In this document: positions 15,538 through 25,286 of the stretch, in pieces | Layout: the number at the start of each line of letters is the position of its first letter | Position numbering within the stretch: position 1 is the stretch's first letter | Assembly (NCBI GenBank): GCA_946482515.1 | Contig: CAMLRS010000026.1 | Span: 1 to 37,928, forward strand | DNA: 37,928 nucleotides | DNA from: an uncultured Flavobacteriales bacterium | Lineage (GTDB): Bacteria > Bacteroidota > Bacteroidia > Flavobacteriales > Crocinitomicaceae | Direction: 5' to 3' | Position numbers and translations under genes: made by a program | Notes under the pieces: generated by a model | What the model saw: the letters and a program-made list of their open reading frames with translations, nothing else | Database searches by the model: none | What the model was told of the DNA's origin: nothing

Positions 15538-18500
15538 ATGAACAACCTGTCTTCTGTTGTATCAACAATTGCCATTTTTCTTCTTTTTCTGAATAGTAAA
15601 GCGACAGCGCAAACGTTTACCCAGGTTCCTGGAATTACTTACAAAACGAATTTTACGTCTGTAAATGAAAGCGCTAACATTGCCGTTGTTGGTGGTTATT
15701 ACTATTACAAATCAACAGATCAAGGAGTCAATTGGACCCAGATGAACAGTTCTTCCGGGGCATTAAATAGCCTTGAAGGTTTTAACGTTGCAATTGTAGA
15801 CCAATTTACGATGTGTGTAGTTGGTAAAGCTTTCGACTATACAACATGCTCAGTAGCCAGAACAACGGATGGAGGTACTACCTGGATTTCTACGCTTTCT
15901 GTGCCTTCAACACCCAATACAACTGAACTCACGGATATCGCTGTAAATGGGAATACTATGATAGTGACCGGAGTCAATGGTATCTACCGTTCAACGGATG
16001 CAGGAAACAGCTGGACGTTCATTCCTGTTTCATCGGGAGGCCAGGTTGGTAAGTTTGTACGCTATAATCAGGCAGCAGATTCCTGGTTGATCAGCGGGTA
16101 TAGCACTGGTTTTCAAATTTCTACGGACAATGGATTAACGTGGACTGAAACGAATCTTTCGTTTTCTTCCTGGAGTGTTTTGGGAGCAACTTCCTATGCA
16201 AACGGAATATTGTTAAACTCATCTCTGATCAATACCAATGTCATCAGAATGGATGAAAACAATGCGGAGCAATCAGTGGTGTTTTTTCCAAATAACCTGG
16301 TCGCAAATTCAAATGCCTGTAAAACAACAGGCTTTCTTCCTGATAACCGGTTGTTGACACACAACGATCAATTGTTCTACGTGGTGGATACAGCAACATC
16401 AAATGTATACTACCTTACCACCCCTTCAAATTCGTCATATATTCCAAAGCACTTTTCATTGGGAAGCACCTATGGCGTTGCCTGCGCGAATACGCTCGGT
16501 GGCCAGGGAAGAGTTTACAGAATTGATCTCACACAAACAGGAACTGTTCAGATCCATCCGTACTTTCAGATTGCCGGTCCGGGGCCTTGTGCCGGCGACA
16601 ATATTGTTGCAACTGCAAATGCAGACTATGCCGACTCTGTTCGGTGGTTTGTTAACAACGTTTATATCAACACCGGTATTGCAATGACTTATCCTACTCC
16701 ACCGGGAATTTACACGACCTATGCCGTAAAAATGATTCAGTACTTCAACGGAGTACCGCAGACAACTACCAAAAATGTAGTGATGACTGCACCTCACACC
16801 CCCCAAACATTTTCATATGTTGTCGATACTACAGCCTGCTACGGAGAGCAATTACTGGTTGCAATTGACCCAAATGGACCATCGGAACCTAATTCAATGT
16901 TGAAAATCACTTACAATGGCCAATTGGTATATGGACCGGTATCTATGTCGCTTTCGAACATCAATGCCTACACCACTCCAATTACAACCGATGGTCTCCT
17001 GAAGATTATTACGTATAAGTCGGATTACTGTGATCCAAGCACTGACACTGCTGAAGTAAATATCACTGTTGGTCCGAATTTGTTTGATCTTGAGATACTA
17101 CCTCACGACTCCGTGATCTGTGCAGGAGTAAATCCATATTTGTATATAAACGGCACCGATTCGAATTATTCCTATGATTTTCACAGTACTTATTCCTTTG
17201 GAAGTGGTGGATCCGTGCATAACATTGTCCAGGGAAATTCTACCGGAACGATGGCAGCTTACCAAACCGGAACGGACAGCTATCTGAATGATGATACGCA
17301 ACCGCAGACATACGGAACAATGTACATGTACATTAATCTTGAAATTACGGATAATACGGGGTGTTCACCTGCTCGTATAATTGATACCATTCGCATTCAG
17401 CGCTCAACTGCATTTTTTGAATTGCATTCACGATCTTTTGTACAAAACGATACGGTGCACTTATCCAATGCATATGTTACACCTAACAGGTTATGGAGTT
17501 CCAATGAATTGAATCCGTCTTACATTTTGAATGAAACGGATACCATCCCGCTGATTATTGCGGACACAACCGGATTTTTCGGCATAAAACTAAAAAACGA
17601 ACCGCTTCCGGGGTGTGCAGATTCTATACTGAACTACATACACTACACAACTCAGGCGCCAGAAATGGACACCGTTTGTGCAACAATTAAATTGCATAGA
17701 AATGATTTCCCCCACCGTGCAAAAATGGATCAATTCGGTAACTTGTATGAGATACGAGTTTATGATGACGAACTTTATCATCCCCCGCTCTATATTTTTT
17801 CAAAATATGACCCCTTCGGAAACCTGTTATGGGAGAAAAGAGCAACCAATACAGGTTGGTCATACGCTGGTATTACCGGAATCGTTATTGAAGAAGTTGA
17901 CTTTGATGACGAAGGAAATCCAGTAATTGCATTGTGGATTCAGGGTGAAGATGGGTACCAGGATTCTTTTATCGACTTCCCAAATTCATGGCCAAATGAA
18001 ACCAGTGCATGCTACGTACTGAAATTGGATCAGGTCACCGGGGATTATATCTGGAGAACCAACCTGAGCTCTATTCTAAACTTAGGTACAGTAGCCAGAA
18101 TTACAGATGTGGTTGTCGACGGAGATAAGGTTCATGCCTCTACGCTTGCTAATAATGTTATTCATTTTTTCACGCTTAGCACCGATAATGGAGCATCTAT
18201 CCATAACGATTTTATTAACGTGGGTTGGTCGAATGGTTCTTTTATTCCAGAAGGATACCATTTCCCAACCGGATCAACAGGAGGTGGTCGTCATTCCTAT
18301 TGGTCGCCACAGCTGGATGTACTTTCAACAGGTGAAGTGATAGCAGTTGGAAATTACCACACTATCTTGAGTTTCAATTATCCCCAATTGGAATTGACCG
18401 GTGGAGCAGTTGAAGGAACATTTGCAATGAAATATCATCCTGATTTAGGAATTTATGACGTTCAGAATATAGCGCAAACAGCTCAAAATGGCACGGGTAT

Positions 18501-19839
18501 GCCAACCATGTTTGTTGATAAGAACGATAACATTACCATCGCTGGAAATTGGACGCATGATGTTTTCTACATGCCAGTTCCACCACTTACGCAGATCCTT
18601 GACTCCGTGATCCCGATGCCGTTCGGAACTTTTGTTCTCAATATGGATAAGGACTACAACATGAATTGGCTGACACTTGGGACAAACAGCGCTGTTCAGG
18701 ACATGACTTACAGTCGTGCGAACAATCACACTTATATTGCCTCGTATACCAAAGACAATTTCAGTATCGGAAATGAAAACACGCACATGATGTCCGGATA
18801 TGAGCGTCAATACGATTTAACGTACACGCATGTTCCTTATTATTTCTCACCGATGCTGGAAACATATGCGAACGCCCACTTTATTACACATTTAGATGGA
18901 CAGGGAAAACCGGTTGAAATGAAAGTAATTCCACAGGTGGACACCGTCAATTATGCTTATCCGGACATGAAAATAGCGGCAAGTGCATGTGGCGATTTGG
19001 CAATATTCTGGGGAAATGCGGGCTTCTGGCCAGATATCAACGGACCAACTTACCAGGGAGATTCCTTGTACCTTCTCCTTCAGTATTCCGATTGTTCTGA
19101 GTTGCTTTGTAGTTACATCGAAGTACCTGACACGCTGGAATGTTTTGCAGGAGATGCAGTTGAATTGCAACTTTCAGATTATTTCAACCTTGATTCATTT
19201 ACCTACAATATCGTCCAGAATAATAATGTAGTGGTATCTAATCAAACGGCAACGGTAACAAATGGATACTTTAGTATTCCTATTTCTTCAATAGTACCGC
19301 CATTCCAGATTGTATGTACTTCACCTAATACCGATACGTTGTTTGTCGAGACACCTCTTCTCGTGCAATTTGGAACATTAACAGAAGACACAGTCTGTGT
19401 CTACGACGGACCTGTTGGTATAATCGGTGGAAGTCCTGCAGGTGGAATGTATAGCGGAACTGGTGTAAGCGGTACAACGTTCACACCTTCAACTGCAGGT
19501 TTGGGAAACCACGTCTTGACATACACTTACAACAGCCAAGGCTGCGAAGGTTCTGACGTTGCTGAAGTGTTTGTAGATGAATGTCTCGGAATTGATGAGT
19601 CTGAAATAAGCATCAGTATTTACCCCAACCCGTTTATCAATGATTTTCAGGTTATTTGTAAAGGAATATCGAAAGGTGAATTGATACTATTGGATCAAAC
19701 CGGTCGAACAGTCTACCGATCAGTTCTTTCAGGAGGTGCTGCTATCGTAAAATCAAACGCTCTTTCCAGCGGAAATTACACCATCATTATTATGGATGAA
19801 ACCCAGCAAGTATACCGATACAAGTTGGTTAAACTCTAG
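15538..19839 (+). CDS. Large T9SS-secreted protein with Asp-box beta-propeller
   Basis: A 1433-residue protein with a signal peptide (about 1-24, ending KATAQ). The N-terminal 300 residues contain four Asp boxes of the form S/T-x-D-x-G-x-x-W at 59-66 (STDQGVNW), 109-116 (TTDGGTTW), 152-159 (STDAGNSW) and 195-202 (STDNGLTW), as in BNR/sortilin/YCF48-like propellers. PKD-like domains follow (about 340-700), then a second repeat-rich region with bacterial-propeller character (about 720-1200), an SprB-like VCVYDGPVGIIGGSPAGG segment, and a T9SS sorting domain (ISIYPNPFINDFQVI) at the end. Sialidase catalytic residues are not evident, so it is likely a structural or adhesive surface protein. Confidence 0.85.
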   Translation: MNNLSSVVSTIAIFLLFLNSKATAQTFTQVPGITYKTNFTSVNESANIAVVGGYYYYKSTDQGVNWTQMNSSSGALNSLEGFNVAIVDQFTMCVVGKAFDYTTCSVARTTDGGTTWISTLSVPSTPNTTELTDIAVNGNTMIVTGVNGIYRSTDAGNSWTFIPVSSGGQVGKFVRYNQAADSWLISGYSTGFQISTDNGLTWTETNLSFSSWSVLGATSYANGILLNSSLINTNVIRMDENNAEQSVVFFPNNLVANSNACKTTGFLPDNRLLTHNDQLFYVVDTATSNVYYLTTPSNSSYIPKHFSLGSTYGVACANTLGGQGRVYRIDLTQTGTVQIHPYFQIAGPGPCAGDNIVATANADYADSVRWFVNNVYINTGIAMTYPTPPGIYTTYAVKMIQYFNGVPQTTTKNVVMTAPHTPQTFSYVVDTTACYGEQLLVAIDPNGPSEPNSMLKITYNGQLVYGPVSMSLSNINAYTTPITTDGLLKIITYKSDYCDPSTDTAEVNITVGPNLFDLEILPHDSVICAGVNPYLYINGTDSNYSYDFHSTYSFGSGGSVHNIVQGNSTGTMAAYQTGTDSYLNDDTQPQTYGTMYMYINLEITDNTGCSPARIIDTIRIQRSTAFFELHSRSFVQNDTVHLSNAYVTPNRLWSSNELNPSYILNETDTIPLIIADTTGFFGIKLKNEPLPGCADSILNYIHYTTQAPEMDTVCATIKLHRNDFPHRAKMDQFGNLYEIRVYDDELYHPPLYIFSKYDPFGNLLWEKRATNTGWSYAGITGIVIEEVDFDDEGNPVIALWIQGEDGYQDSFIDFPNSWPNETSACYVLKLDQVTGDYIWRTNLSSILNLGTVARITDVVVDGDKVHASTLANNVIHFFTLSTDNGASIHNDFINVGWSNGSFIPEGYHFPTGSTGGGRHSYWSPQLDVLSTGEVIAVGNYHTILSFNYPQLELTGGAVEGTFAMKYHPDLGIYDVQNIAQTAQNGTGMPTMFVDKNDNITIAGNWTHDVFYMPVPPLTQILDSVIPMPFGTFVLNMDKDYNMNWLTLGTNSAVQDMTYSRANNHTYIASYTKDNFSIGNENTHMMSGYERQYDLTYTHVPYYFSPMLETYANAHFITHLDGQGKPVEMKVIPQVDTVNYAYPDMKIAASACGDLAIFWGNAGFWPDINGPTYQGDSLYLLLQYSDCSELLCSYIEVPDTLECFAGDAVELQLSDYFNLDSFTYNIVQNNNVVVSNQTATVTNGYFSIPISSIVPPFQIVCTSPNTDTLFVETPLLVQFGTLTEDTVCVYDGPVGIIGGSPAGGMYSGTGVSGTTFTPSTAGLGNHVLTYTYNSQGCEGSDVAEVFVDECLGIDESEISISIYPNPFINDFQVICKGISKGELILLDQTGRTVYRSVLSGGAAIVKSNALSSGNYTIIIMDETQQVYRYKLVKL

Positions 19840-19898
19840 ATCGAAGTCTATAGAAAAGTTTCTGTGATTTTATAAACAAGGTTTGGAGAAGAAGAATA

Positions 19899-19935
19899 AA
19901 AACGGCCTGCCTTTTTAGGTGGGCCATTTTTAAGT
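19899..19935 (+). terminator. Probable terminator after the Asp-box gene
   Basis: An imperfect stem, AACGGCCTGCC with GGTGGGCCATT (one mismatch and two G-U pairs) around TTTTTA, is followed by T-rich sequence. It lies about 60 nt after the stop at 19839. Confidence 0.6.
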
Positions 19936-20003
19936 TGGGGTAAAACCTAATAGCCTCTCTCCTATTGGAGTTTGTTGGTCTTGTTTTCGAAGAGTTAAAC
20001 ATG
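19936..20003 (+). repeat. Palindrome-family repeat, copy 4 (fragment)
   Basis: GGTAAAACCTAATAGCC, CTCTCCTATTGG, GTTGGTCT and AGAGTTAAACATGCTAAT correspond in order to GTAAAACTTTAAGCC, CTCTCCTACCG, CTCGGTCT and AGCTATTTAAACATAACGCAAT of copy 2. The fragment stops at the 3' end of the nuclease gene at 20004. Confidence 0.5.
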
Positions 20004-20768
20004 CTAATTCATTTTGTTTTCTGTTTTAGCTTCTTGTTTTGCAATCCTATCTACTAATTCTTTATAAGTAAATCGTTTAGCAGCTTTACATGAAGAAATT
20101 CCCCATACGCATACTTCATTTTCAAAATTGTTGCAATCCCTTGGATATCTTTTTATTCCAGTAATCAGAATTGCTGAAGGATATTCAACTTCTTTGTATT
20201 TCTGAGCATAGAGAGCAATCATCTTTAAACGTTCGATTGAGCAGTTCAGTAAATCTAGTTTCATTTCAACGTTTCGAACGGGTAGCAATCCGCTCTTTTT
20301 CTTCTGCTTATCTTGGATTTTATCGTGAAATTGTGGGTGATTAAACAAAGCATCCGTTTGACTTTTCTTTCCTGCAAGAACGAATAAAGCTTGAGCTTGA
20401 AACTGATGATTTAACAATTCAAGTCTAATAATATCCCACAAGATATCCTGCATTTTCGGAGAGCTGCTTGTCTTGGTTCCAACCCATTTGGATTCAACCG
20501 CTAGTTTAACTGAATCATTTTCATCATTGACTACAAAATCTATTTGTGGCGGTCGTCCGGCTCCTTTCGCTTTTAATAAAGGATGATTGTATTCAGCTAT
20601 GATTTTTGTGCGGTAATTACCAGCAAGTATATTTCCGATGCCTGAAGTCAGATATTTTTCGCTAAATAGATCAGCTCGATGGCTGTGATGCTCATACATG
20701 AGCCAACCTCCCAGGCCCTTGGATAATTTATCGGTTAGTGTTGAAACAGTTAAAGTGGTCTCAGTCAT
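20004..20768 (-). CDS. PD-(D/E)xK nuclease superfamily protein
   Basis: A 254-residue soluble protein. RPPQIDFVV (Asp77) followed by KLAVESKWVG (Glu92, Lys94) fits the D...E-x-K metal-binding core of restriction-type nucleases. The flanking helix (SSPKMQDILWDIIRLELL) and the basic QDKQKKKSG segment are consistent with DNA binding. No methyltransferase or toxin partner lies beside it, so it is an orphan or a single-gene module. It is AT-rich like the rest of the accessory zone and abuts repeat fragment copy 4. A defence role is plausible but unproven. Confidence 0.7.
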   Translation of the reverse strand: MTETTLTVSTLTDKLSKGLGGWLMYEHHSHRADLFSEKYLTSGIGNILAGNYRTKIIAEYNHPLLKAKGAGRPPQIDFVVNDENDSVKLAVESKWVGTKTSSSPKMQDILWDIIRLELLNHQFQAQALFVLAGKKSQTDALFNHPQFHDKIQDKQKKKSGLLPVRNVEMKLDLLNCSIERLKMIALYAQKYKEVEYPSAILITGIKRYPRDCNNFENEVCVWGISSCKAAKRFTYKELVDRIAKQEAKTENKMN

Positions 20769-20795
20769 ATATTGTCATTAGTGTTTTTACATTCC

Positions 20796-21257
20796 TCAAT
20801 GCAACTTCGGCAACGGCGCTCTATCCCAAAACGTTGATTTGCTGTTCTCTTTATACAACACTTGCTCTTTTACCTTCTTCTTGCCCTGAAGGAAAATGAC
20901 GAGGATGGAATCGTTTTCTTTGACGCGCTGGTCGCTTTGGGCAATGGTAAAATCCTGTTCGATGACCTGCACGGAATCCAGGCTGCCGTCTTCGGTGTCG
21001 ACGAGCTCCCAGACTTTTTTCGGAAAGCTCTTTAGCGTCGAGCGGTCTTTGTAGAAGAACAGCCGCGCGTTGTCGTACGTGAGTGTGGTGTCCATCGAAT
21101 ACACGTAACAGGTTGTTGAATCGTCGTTCCAGCCTACGACGGTCCAGAAGTCGGCGGAATCGTCTGTTTCAAAGGTGGTGTGATAATAGGTTTCGGTGTC
21201 GCAGGCATACAGGATGGCCAGGAATCCGGCGAAAATAAGTAGCCGATTGAGTTTCAT
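20796..21257 (-). CDS. Putative lipoprotein
   Basis: The frame is open further upstream, but the ATG at 21257 starts a clear lipoprotein signal (MKLNRLLIFAGFLAILYAC, Cys19), so I use it (153 residues). The mature protein is acidic and beta-rich (ETYYHTTFETDD, WTVVGWNDDSTTCYVYSMD) and ends with a Lys-rich strand and WDRAPLPKLH. No family is recognised. It is divergent from the small gene at 21330 and marks the return to GC-richer host sequence after the accessory zone. Confidence 0.7.
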   Translation of the reverse strand: MKLNRLLIFAGFLAILYACDTETYYHTTFETDDSADFWTVVGWNDDSTTCYVYSMDTTLTYDNARLFFYKDRSTLKSFPKKVWELVDTEDGSLDSVQVIEQDFTIAQSDQRVKENDSILVIFLQGKKKVKEQVLYKENSKSTFWDRAPLPKLH

Positions 21258-21329
21258 AGATTCGAAAATACCGATTTCCGAACTGGTTTCGAAAGAATGT
21301 TTAACTTGTAACACCATTATCGCATCATC

Positions 21330-21683
21330 ATGGAAACCATCCTTTTCAGCCATAAACAACTCGACGAGAACGGCCGTATTGCTGATTTCAGGGAGGTGAA
21401 AGCCGCTCTTACCACTGATAATGAATTGGTTATCCATCGCTGCGATATCAATAAAACGGCAAAAGCCTCATTCGGCGATTCGGGCGTTGAGTTTTACCTG
21501 ACGATCGATCATCGAAACCGGCGAAAGCTCCAGAAACAGCTGGGCTTATCCCGATTCCGATCCGGAAGATCGGAGATCCTGGGCAAGATCAGTGAAAAAT
21601 TCGGTGGAGCTGAAGACTGCTTTGAGCAAATCATGGCTTTTTTGAAAAGCAATAGCATTCACTATACCTACGACAGGTGGTAA
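21330..21683 (+). CDS. Hypothetical protein
   Basis: A 117-residue soluble protein from the ATG at 21330. It begins with paired strands (METILFSHKQLDENGRIADF, then ELVIHRCDINKTAKA) followed by a basic stretch (HRNRRKLQKQLGLSRFRSGRSE) and a C-terminal helix, KISEKFGGAEDCFEQIMAFLKS. Base composition matches its neighbours. There is no signal peptide and no motif I can name. Confidence 0.55.
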   Translation: METILFSHKQLDENGRIADFREVKAALTTDNELVIHRCDINKTAKASFGDSGVEFYLTIDHRNRRKLQKQLGLSRFRSGRSEILGKISEKFGGAEDCFEQIMAFLKSNSIHYTYDRW

Positions 21684-21712
21684 CGGCTTTGGAGCAATGC
21701 AGGAGAACTAAA

Positions 21713-21738
21713 AACGAAAACCGGGAACAAGCCCGGTT
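21713..21738. terminator. Convergent terminator between 21330 and 21760 genes
   Basis: AACCGGG (21719-21725), AACAAG loop, CCCGGTT (21732-21738). On the minus strand it runs into GTTTTCGTTTT, so it best serves the membrane-protein gene ending at 21760. Nearly identical to the hairpin at 28765-28783. Confidence 0.75.
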
Positions 21739-21759
21739 CTCCCCTACTGTTTTGGTGTT

Positions 21760-22329
21760 TCAATGCGCTCCTGCCGACGGTTGTTTCAGCGCCACAAACC
21801 GGAATAACAAGCCTGCGAGTGCAAACAATGTGGCAAAGAAACCGTTCACGGCAACGATCTCAGCTGCTGAGCTGCCCGGCCAGGTGTGGATGCCGATCGC
21901 AAATTCGAACCCGGCAATGGCGATGATGGTCAATGCTGCTGCGAATAAGGTCCGTTCCATGCCTTTTGCCGTGAATCGCGATAAAATAGTGCCAACGATC
22001 ACCACTCCTACTACACCGATGTACAGCAGGTTGGCCACGTTCGGACCGCTGCCGATGAGTCCGACGGCCAGGTTCGACCAGATCAGGAGAAATGTGGTGC
22101 CAATAGTCGCCCCTACTGCTGTGCGATGTAGAAAGTTGGATGTATAGCGTGTGAGCAATACATACGCAAATCCGGTGGTGAAAATGAGCAATCCCATAAT
22201 GAGGAAATCGAATACACCCCATTTGACTTCGCTTGTGAACTGCATCGCCACTAGTGGAACCATTAATAGACCTATTGTCACCATCGCGACGATCGCTACT
22301 CCGCGGGATAAATTTCGTTGTGTTTCCAT
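21760..22329 (-). CDS. Integral membrane protein of unknown function
   Basis: A 189-residue protein with about six hydrophobic helices and little soluble sequence. The segment MVPLVAMQFTSEVKWGVFDFLIMG followed by WSNLAVGLIGSGPNVANLLY belongs to a small multi-pass family that I recall as widespread in Bacteroidota and Proteobacteria and annotated only as hypothetical membrane protein. It is single, with a terminator just beyond its stop and the divergent secreted-protein gene 150 bp upstream. No transport or enzymatic motif is visible. Confidence 0.75.
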   Translation of the reverse strand: METQRNLSRGVAIVAMVTIGLLMVPLVAMQFTSEVKWGVFDFLIMGLLIFTTGFAYVLLTRYTSNFLHRTAVGATIGTTFLLIWSNLAVGLIGSGPNVANLLYIGVVGVVIVGTILSRFTAKGMERTLFAAALTIIAIAGFEFAIGIHTWPGSSAAEIVAVNGFFATLFALAGLLFRFVALKQPSAGAH

Positions 22330-22480
22330 AATTCAGTTTTTGATGATTAAAAGAACTTTGAAAAACAAAGTAAATGAATTTTAATTGATATTTCAAAAAC
22401 AAAGGCAAAAAAATGATGGAAAGCTCGCAGTGCTGAACCAAACCTCTCCACGGTTGTAGTATGATCGAAAATTTTCCGGA

Positions 22481-23521
22481 ATGAAGTATCTGTCGATCAT
22501 TGTCAGCTTGCCTTTCTATCTACTCGCCTATTCACAACGCGAGGCTTATTACATCGGCACGCTGGCCCAGGCAGATCTGATTCATACGCAAACCATTCAG
22601 GAAAAAACGACGATTATTAAGTCATTTTCCTTTATGGACACCATTAAAGAAGCCAGCACCATAGGCGAGGAATCTTTTTATTTCCCCTTTCAGCTCAACA
22701 AGCGGAGCTCACCCGATACGACTGCAATCGTCAACGTTCTTCCCTACGAGGCGATCAGCACCTATAAAATAGACAGCCTGCTTGTTGCCGGAAAATGGTA
22801 CTACATCGAAGAGTTCTTTTCTGACGACGGCTGGATTGGTGGCCGGCCGAACCAGGTCAACAAGCAGATTACCGTTACTGAACTGGGAGTGATTTACAGC
22901 TCCTCCAATTTTATAGGCAGCCATCAGTTGATGATGCTGTGCCACAACGATGATTCGCTTCAGCAGGTATTACTACAAGTGTATGATCATCTGGACCGCA
23001 AAAAACAACCCTGGAACTATTGGGACAAATGCCGGGAGCTGTCTTCAGCCTATCCTTTTTCAACGGCATTCGCGGATCTGACAAAACGCTGGCTCAGTAG
23101 TCGAAACGATCTGAAATTGGTGAATAGCCATGCATCTTGCGAAGGAACAACGGTCCATTATGCGGCAACGATCAGAAACGTATCTCAAACACACTATTGG
23201 ATTCCCCGTAAAACCAGTGTTGCCCCTGCCCGGGCTGAGATCATTTACAGCAATGATTTTAAAAGCGAGTGGAATTTACTACAAACCAGTTACGGTCAGC
23301 ATTTCAGGCAATTGAACGAGCCGTATTACCTCGATCCCGGAGATACTGTTCAAATCACCTGCGATTTTCCGGTTGAAACGAACAGCGGCACCCGAAGCTA
23401 TGCTTTTGAAGGTTTTCAGTTCCTGTCTTATTACCGGTTATTGTGGTGGCTGGTTACTGAGCCTGAAGTTCGTAACGGAAAGAAATATGTGAATTTTCCT
23501 TACCGCGAGGTGAAAATCTGA
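22481..23521 (+). CDS. Secreted or periplasmic hypothetical protein
   Basis: A 346-residue protein with a signal peptide (about 1-18, MKYLSIIVSLPFYLLAYSQ) and no lipobox Cys. The N-terminal 150 residues look beta-rich (YYIGTLAQADLIHTQTI, VAGKWYYIEEFFSDDGW). A helical middle (DDSLQQVLLQVYDHLDRKKQPWNYWDK) follows, then a C-terminal beta region with VHYAATIRNVSQTHYWIPRK, which resembles an Ig-like or cohesin-type fold. No sorting domain is present. I do not recognise the family. Confidence 0.65.
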   Translation: MKYLSIIVSLPFYLLAYSQREAYYIGTLAQADLIHTQTIQEKTTIIKSFSFMDTIKEASTIGEESFYFPFQLNKRSSPDTTAIVNVLPYEAISTYKIDSLLVAGKWYYIEEFFSDDGWIGGRPNQVNKQITVTELGVIYSSSNFIGSHQLMMLCHNDDSLQQVLLQVYDHLDRKKQPWNYWDKCRELSSAYPFSTAFADLTKRWLSSRNDLKLVNSHASCEGTTVHYAATIRNVSQTHYWIPRKTSVAPARAEIIYSNDFKSEWNLLQTSYGQHFRQLNEPYYLDPGDTVQITCDFPVETNSGTRSYAFEGFQFLSYYRLLWWLVTEPEVRNGKKYVNFPYREVKI

Positions 23522-23666
23522 AACGAAATCACGAACTTGAATGCGGCTCATCTTGGGTAAATACGTTCTTTATGATCGGATTATCCGTGTTTGGCAGCGC
23601 CATAACAGGTGTTTTAAGGGTAAAACCGAAATGCACTATATTTAGTCACCACGCAAATTGTGCTCT

Positions 23667-25157
23667 ATGAGATCCGTGAAGACAGTCAGCAAAAGCCCTA
23701 TGACCTATGGTCATTCCCGTAACAAGCGAAATGGCGGATCGCTGTCGTTCAATGACAATCGCTCTTCCACCACGCAGCTCCAGAAGCTACAGGAAACGGT
23801 TGGCAACAACCAGGCGCCGATTCAGTTCGAGAAGCCGAAGCCGCTGTCGGAAATGGTGGTAGACCGGATCACGGGAAATACCGATCATAAGAAGGAATCC
23901 CGCACCGAAGTGTATAGTAAGATACAGGACCGCGACCCGTTGTACCTGGAAGCTTATCGCGCTGCCCGTGACCACAATTTTGGATTGGATAATCCACCCA
24001 CAACCTGGTCGCAGCAATTCAGAGATGCCGCACCGGCAACACTCAACCTGATCCGTCCCATTCTACAGGAAGCACTGCATGGTTCGGACGTTGAAGCTGA
24101 ACAATCGGCTATCTTCCGCAATCGCTTTTTTAAAACATTTACCCGCAACGACAATGAAGACAAAGTAGCGCGGTATGTGTATAACCAAATCGTCGATACG
24201 GTGGCTGCCGAAAAATACCTGAACGAATTGCAGCATGATGACCAGAATTTCGACTTCAAGCTGATGGAAGATAAAGAAGACGGTGTGCAGTATCAAACGC
24301 CAAAAGCCGGATTGTTCGGACCTTCTCAATCGTCGCTGAATACAGGGACCGAAATTGCCAATCGCGTGCTGCGGGAAGCCTTTGAGTCGAATTCGGAACA
24401 AGAGATTTTCTTTAAGATCGCTACGGCTATAGGCAGTACGATCGATCATTCCAACGACAGCCTGCGCACGGCTTCCAAAATCCTGGAAGATTACCTGCGA
24501 CCGAAGCTCATGGATTTCATTTACCGTCTTCCTTTGGTCGAGCAGGAAGATGATGGCAATGTCTGGGGAGGTCGTACACTGAACAGCAATGTGCAGGATA
24601 GTGACGGCAATCAGGTCGCTGATGATTCCATCGTTCGTCCGAAAGTGCAGGATGCCTGGACGCAGATCCGCGATATCGTCTCCCCTGCCGTGCTGAATGA
24701 TTCCGGCGAGGTCGGCGTAAAGATCGACGGAGCCTTTACCCGGGCGTATTACAGTGAAAGCGAACGTATGATCCACATGGCAAAACTGACCAGCAGCAAG
24801 GCAACCGTCATGCATGAATTCGGTCACCACCTGGAAGATACGAGCAAGGTTTCGCACTGGGTGAAGCTCCAGCAGCTGATGCGCGACCGTTCACAGGGCG
24901 GTGAGCTGAAACGGATCTTCCCGTTCACCATTCCGTATGTGATCTCCAGAGACGAAATGCGCTACGACACCGATTTGCCTTCATCCGGAGAAATGGGCGG
25001 CTGCTTCGGCTACAATGTGAAGTACTATCCGCACGGCAGTACGGAAGTGGTTTCTACGGCCTTCGAAGTCTTCCACAACCGCGATAAAGCGTTCCGCATT
25101 GCTGTGAAAGATCCGGGCTTGTTCCTGGCGGTGATGGGTGTGCTCCGCGGCCGTTAA
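23667..25157 (+). CDS. Zinc-metalloprotease-like protein with DUF4157-associated N-terminal motif
   Basis: I use the ATG at 23667 (496 residues) rather than the TTG at 23658. Residues 28-53 (FNDNRSSTTQLQKLQ then NNQAPIQ) resemble the recurring N-terminal motif FxDNRPEAxAQRKLQ...NN...PIQ that I know from Bacteroidota DUF4157 proteins, a family tied to contractile-injection-system cargo. The body is helical. VMHEFGHHLED (His383, Glu384, His387) is an HExxH zinc site; Glu in STEVVSTAFEVFHN further on may be the third ligand. There is no Sec signal. An effector or toxin role is inference. A class 3 lipase gene follows 130 nt downstream. Confidence 0.7.
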   Translation: MRSVKTVSKSPMTYGHSRNKRNGGSLSFNDNRSSTTQLQKLQETVGNNQAPIQFEKPKPLSEMVVDRITGNTDHKKESRTEVYSKIQDRDPLYLEAYRAARDHNFGLDNPPTTWSQQFRDAAPATLNLIRPILQEALHGSDVEAEQSAIFRNRFFKTFTRNDNEDKVARYVYNQIVDTVAAEKYLNELQHDDQNFDFKLMEDKEDGVQYQTPKAGLFGPSQSSLNTGTEIANRVLREAFESNSEQEIFFKIATAIGSTIDHSNDSLRTASKILEDYLRPKLMDFIYRLPLVEQEDDGNVWGGRTLNSNVQDSDGNQVADDSIVRPKVQDAWTQIRDIVSPAVLNDSGEVGVKIDGAFTRAYYSESERMIHMAKLTSSKATVMHEFGHHLEDTSKVSHWVKLQQLMRDRSQGGELKRIFPFTIPYVISRDEMRYDTDLPSSGEMGGCFGYNVKYYPHGSTEVVSTAFEVFHNRDKAFRIAVKDPGLFLAVMGVLRGR

Positions 25158-25286
25158 ATCGATTTACCGTATTAATACGCAGCCTTGCGTAGAATTACCT
25201 GTGCCAGCTAAACGGATGATTCTACTGGCGATCCTTTTCTTGGAAGGGTCTACATTGCCCCAATTATGTGAACCCAAGCCGCTATT

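Noticed and set aside
15538..19839. Asp-box protein as a true sialidase
   Set aside because: Four Asp boxes are present, but the catalytic Arg triad and RIP motif of sialidases were not recognised.
24063..24857. 264-codon minus-strand open frame inside the metalloprotease-like gene
   Set aside because: Antisense to a frame with a clear HExxH site; no features of its own.
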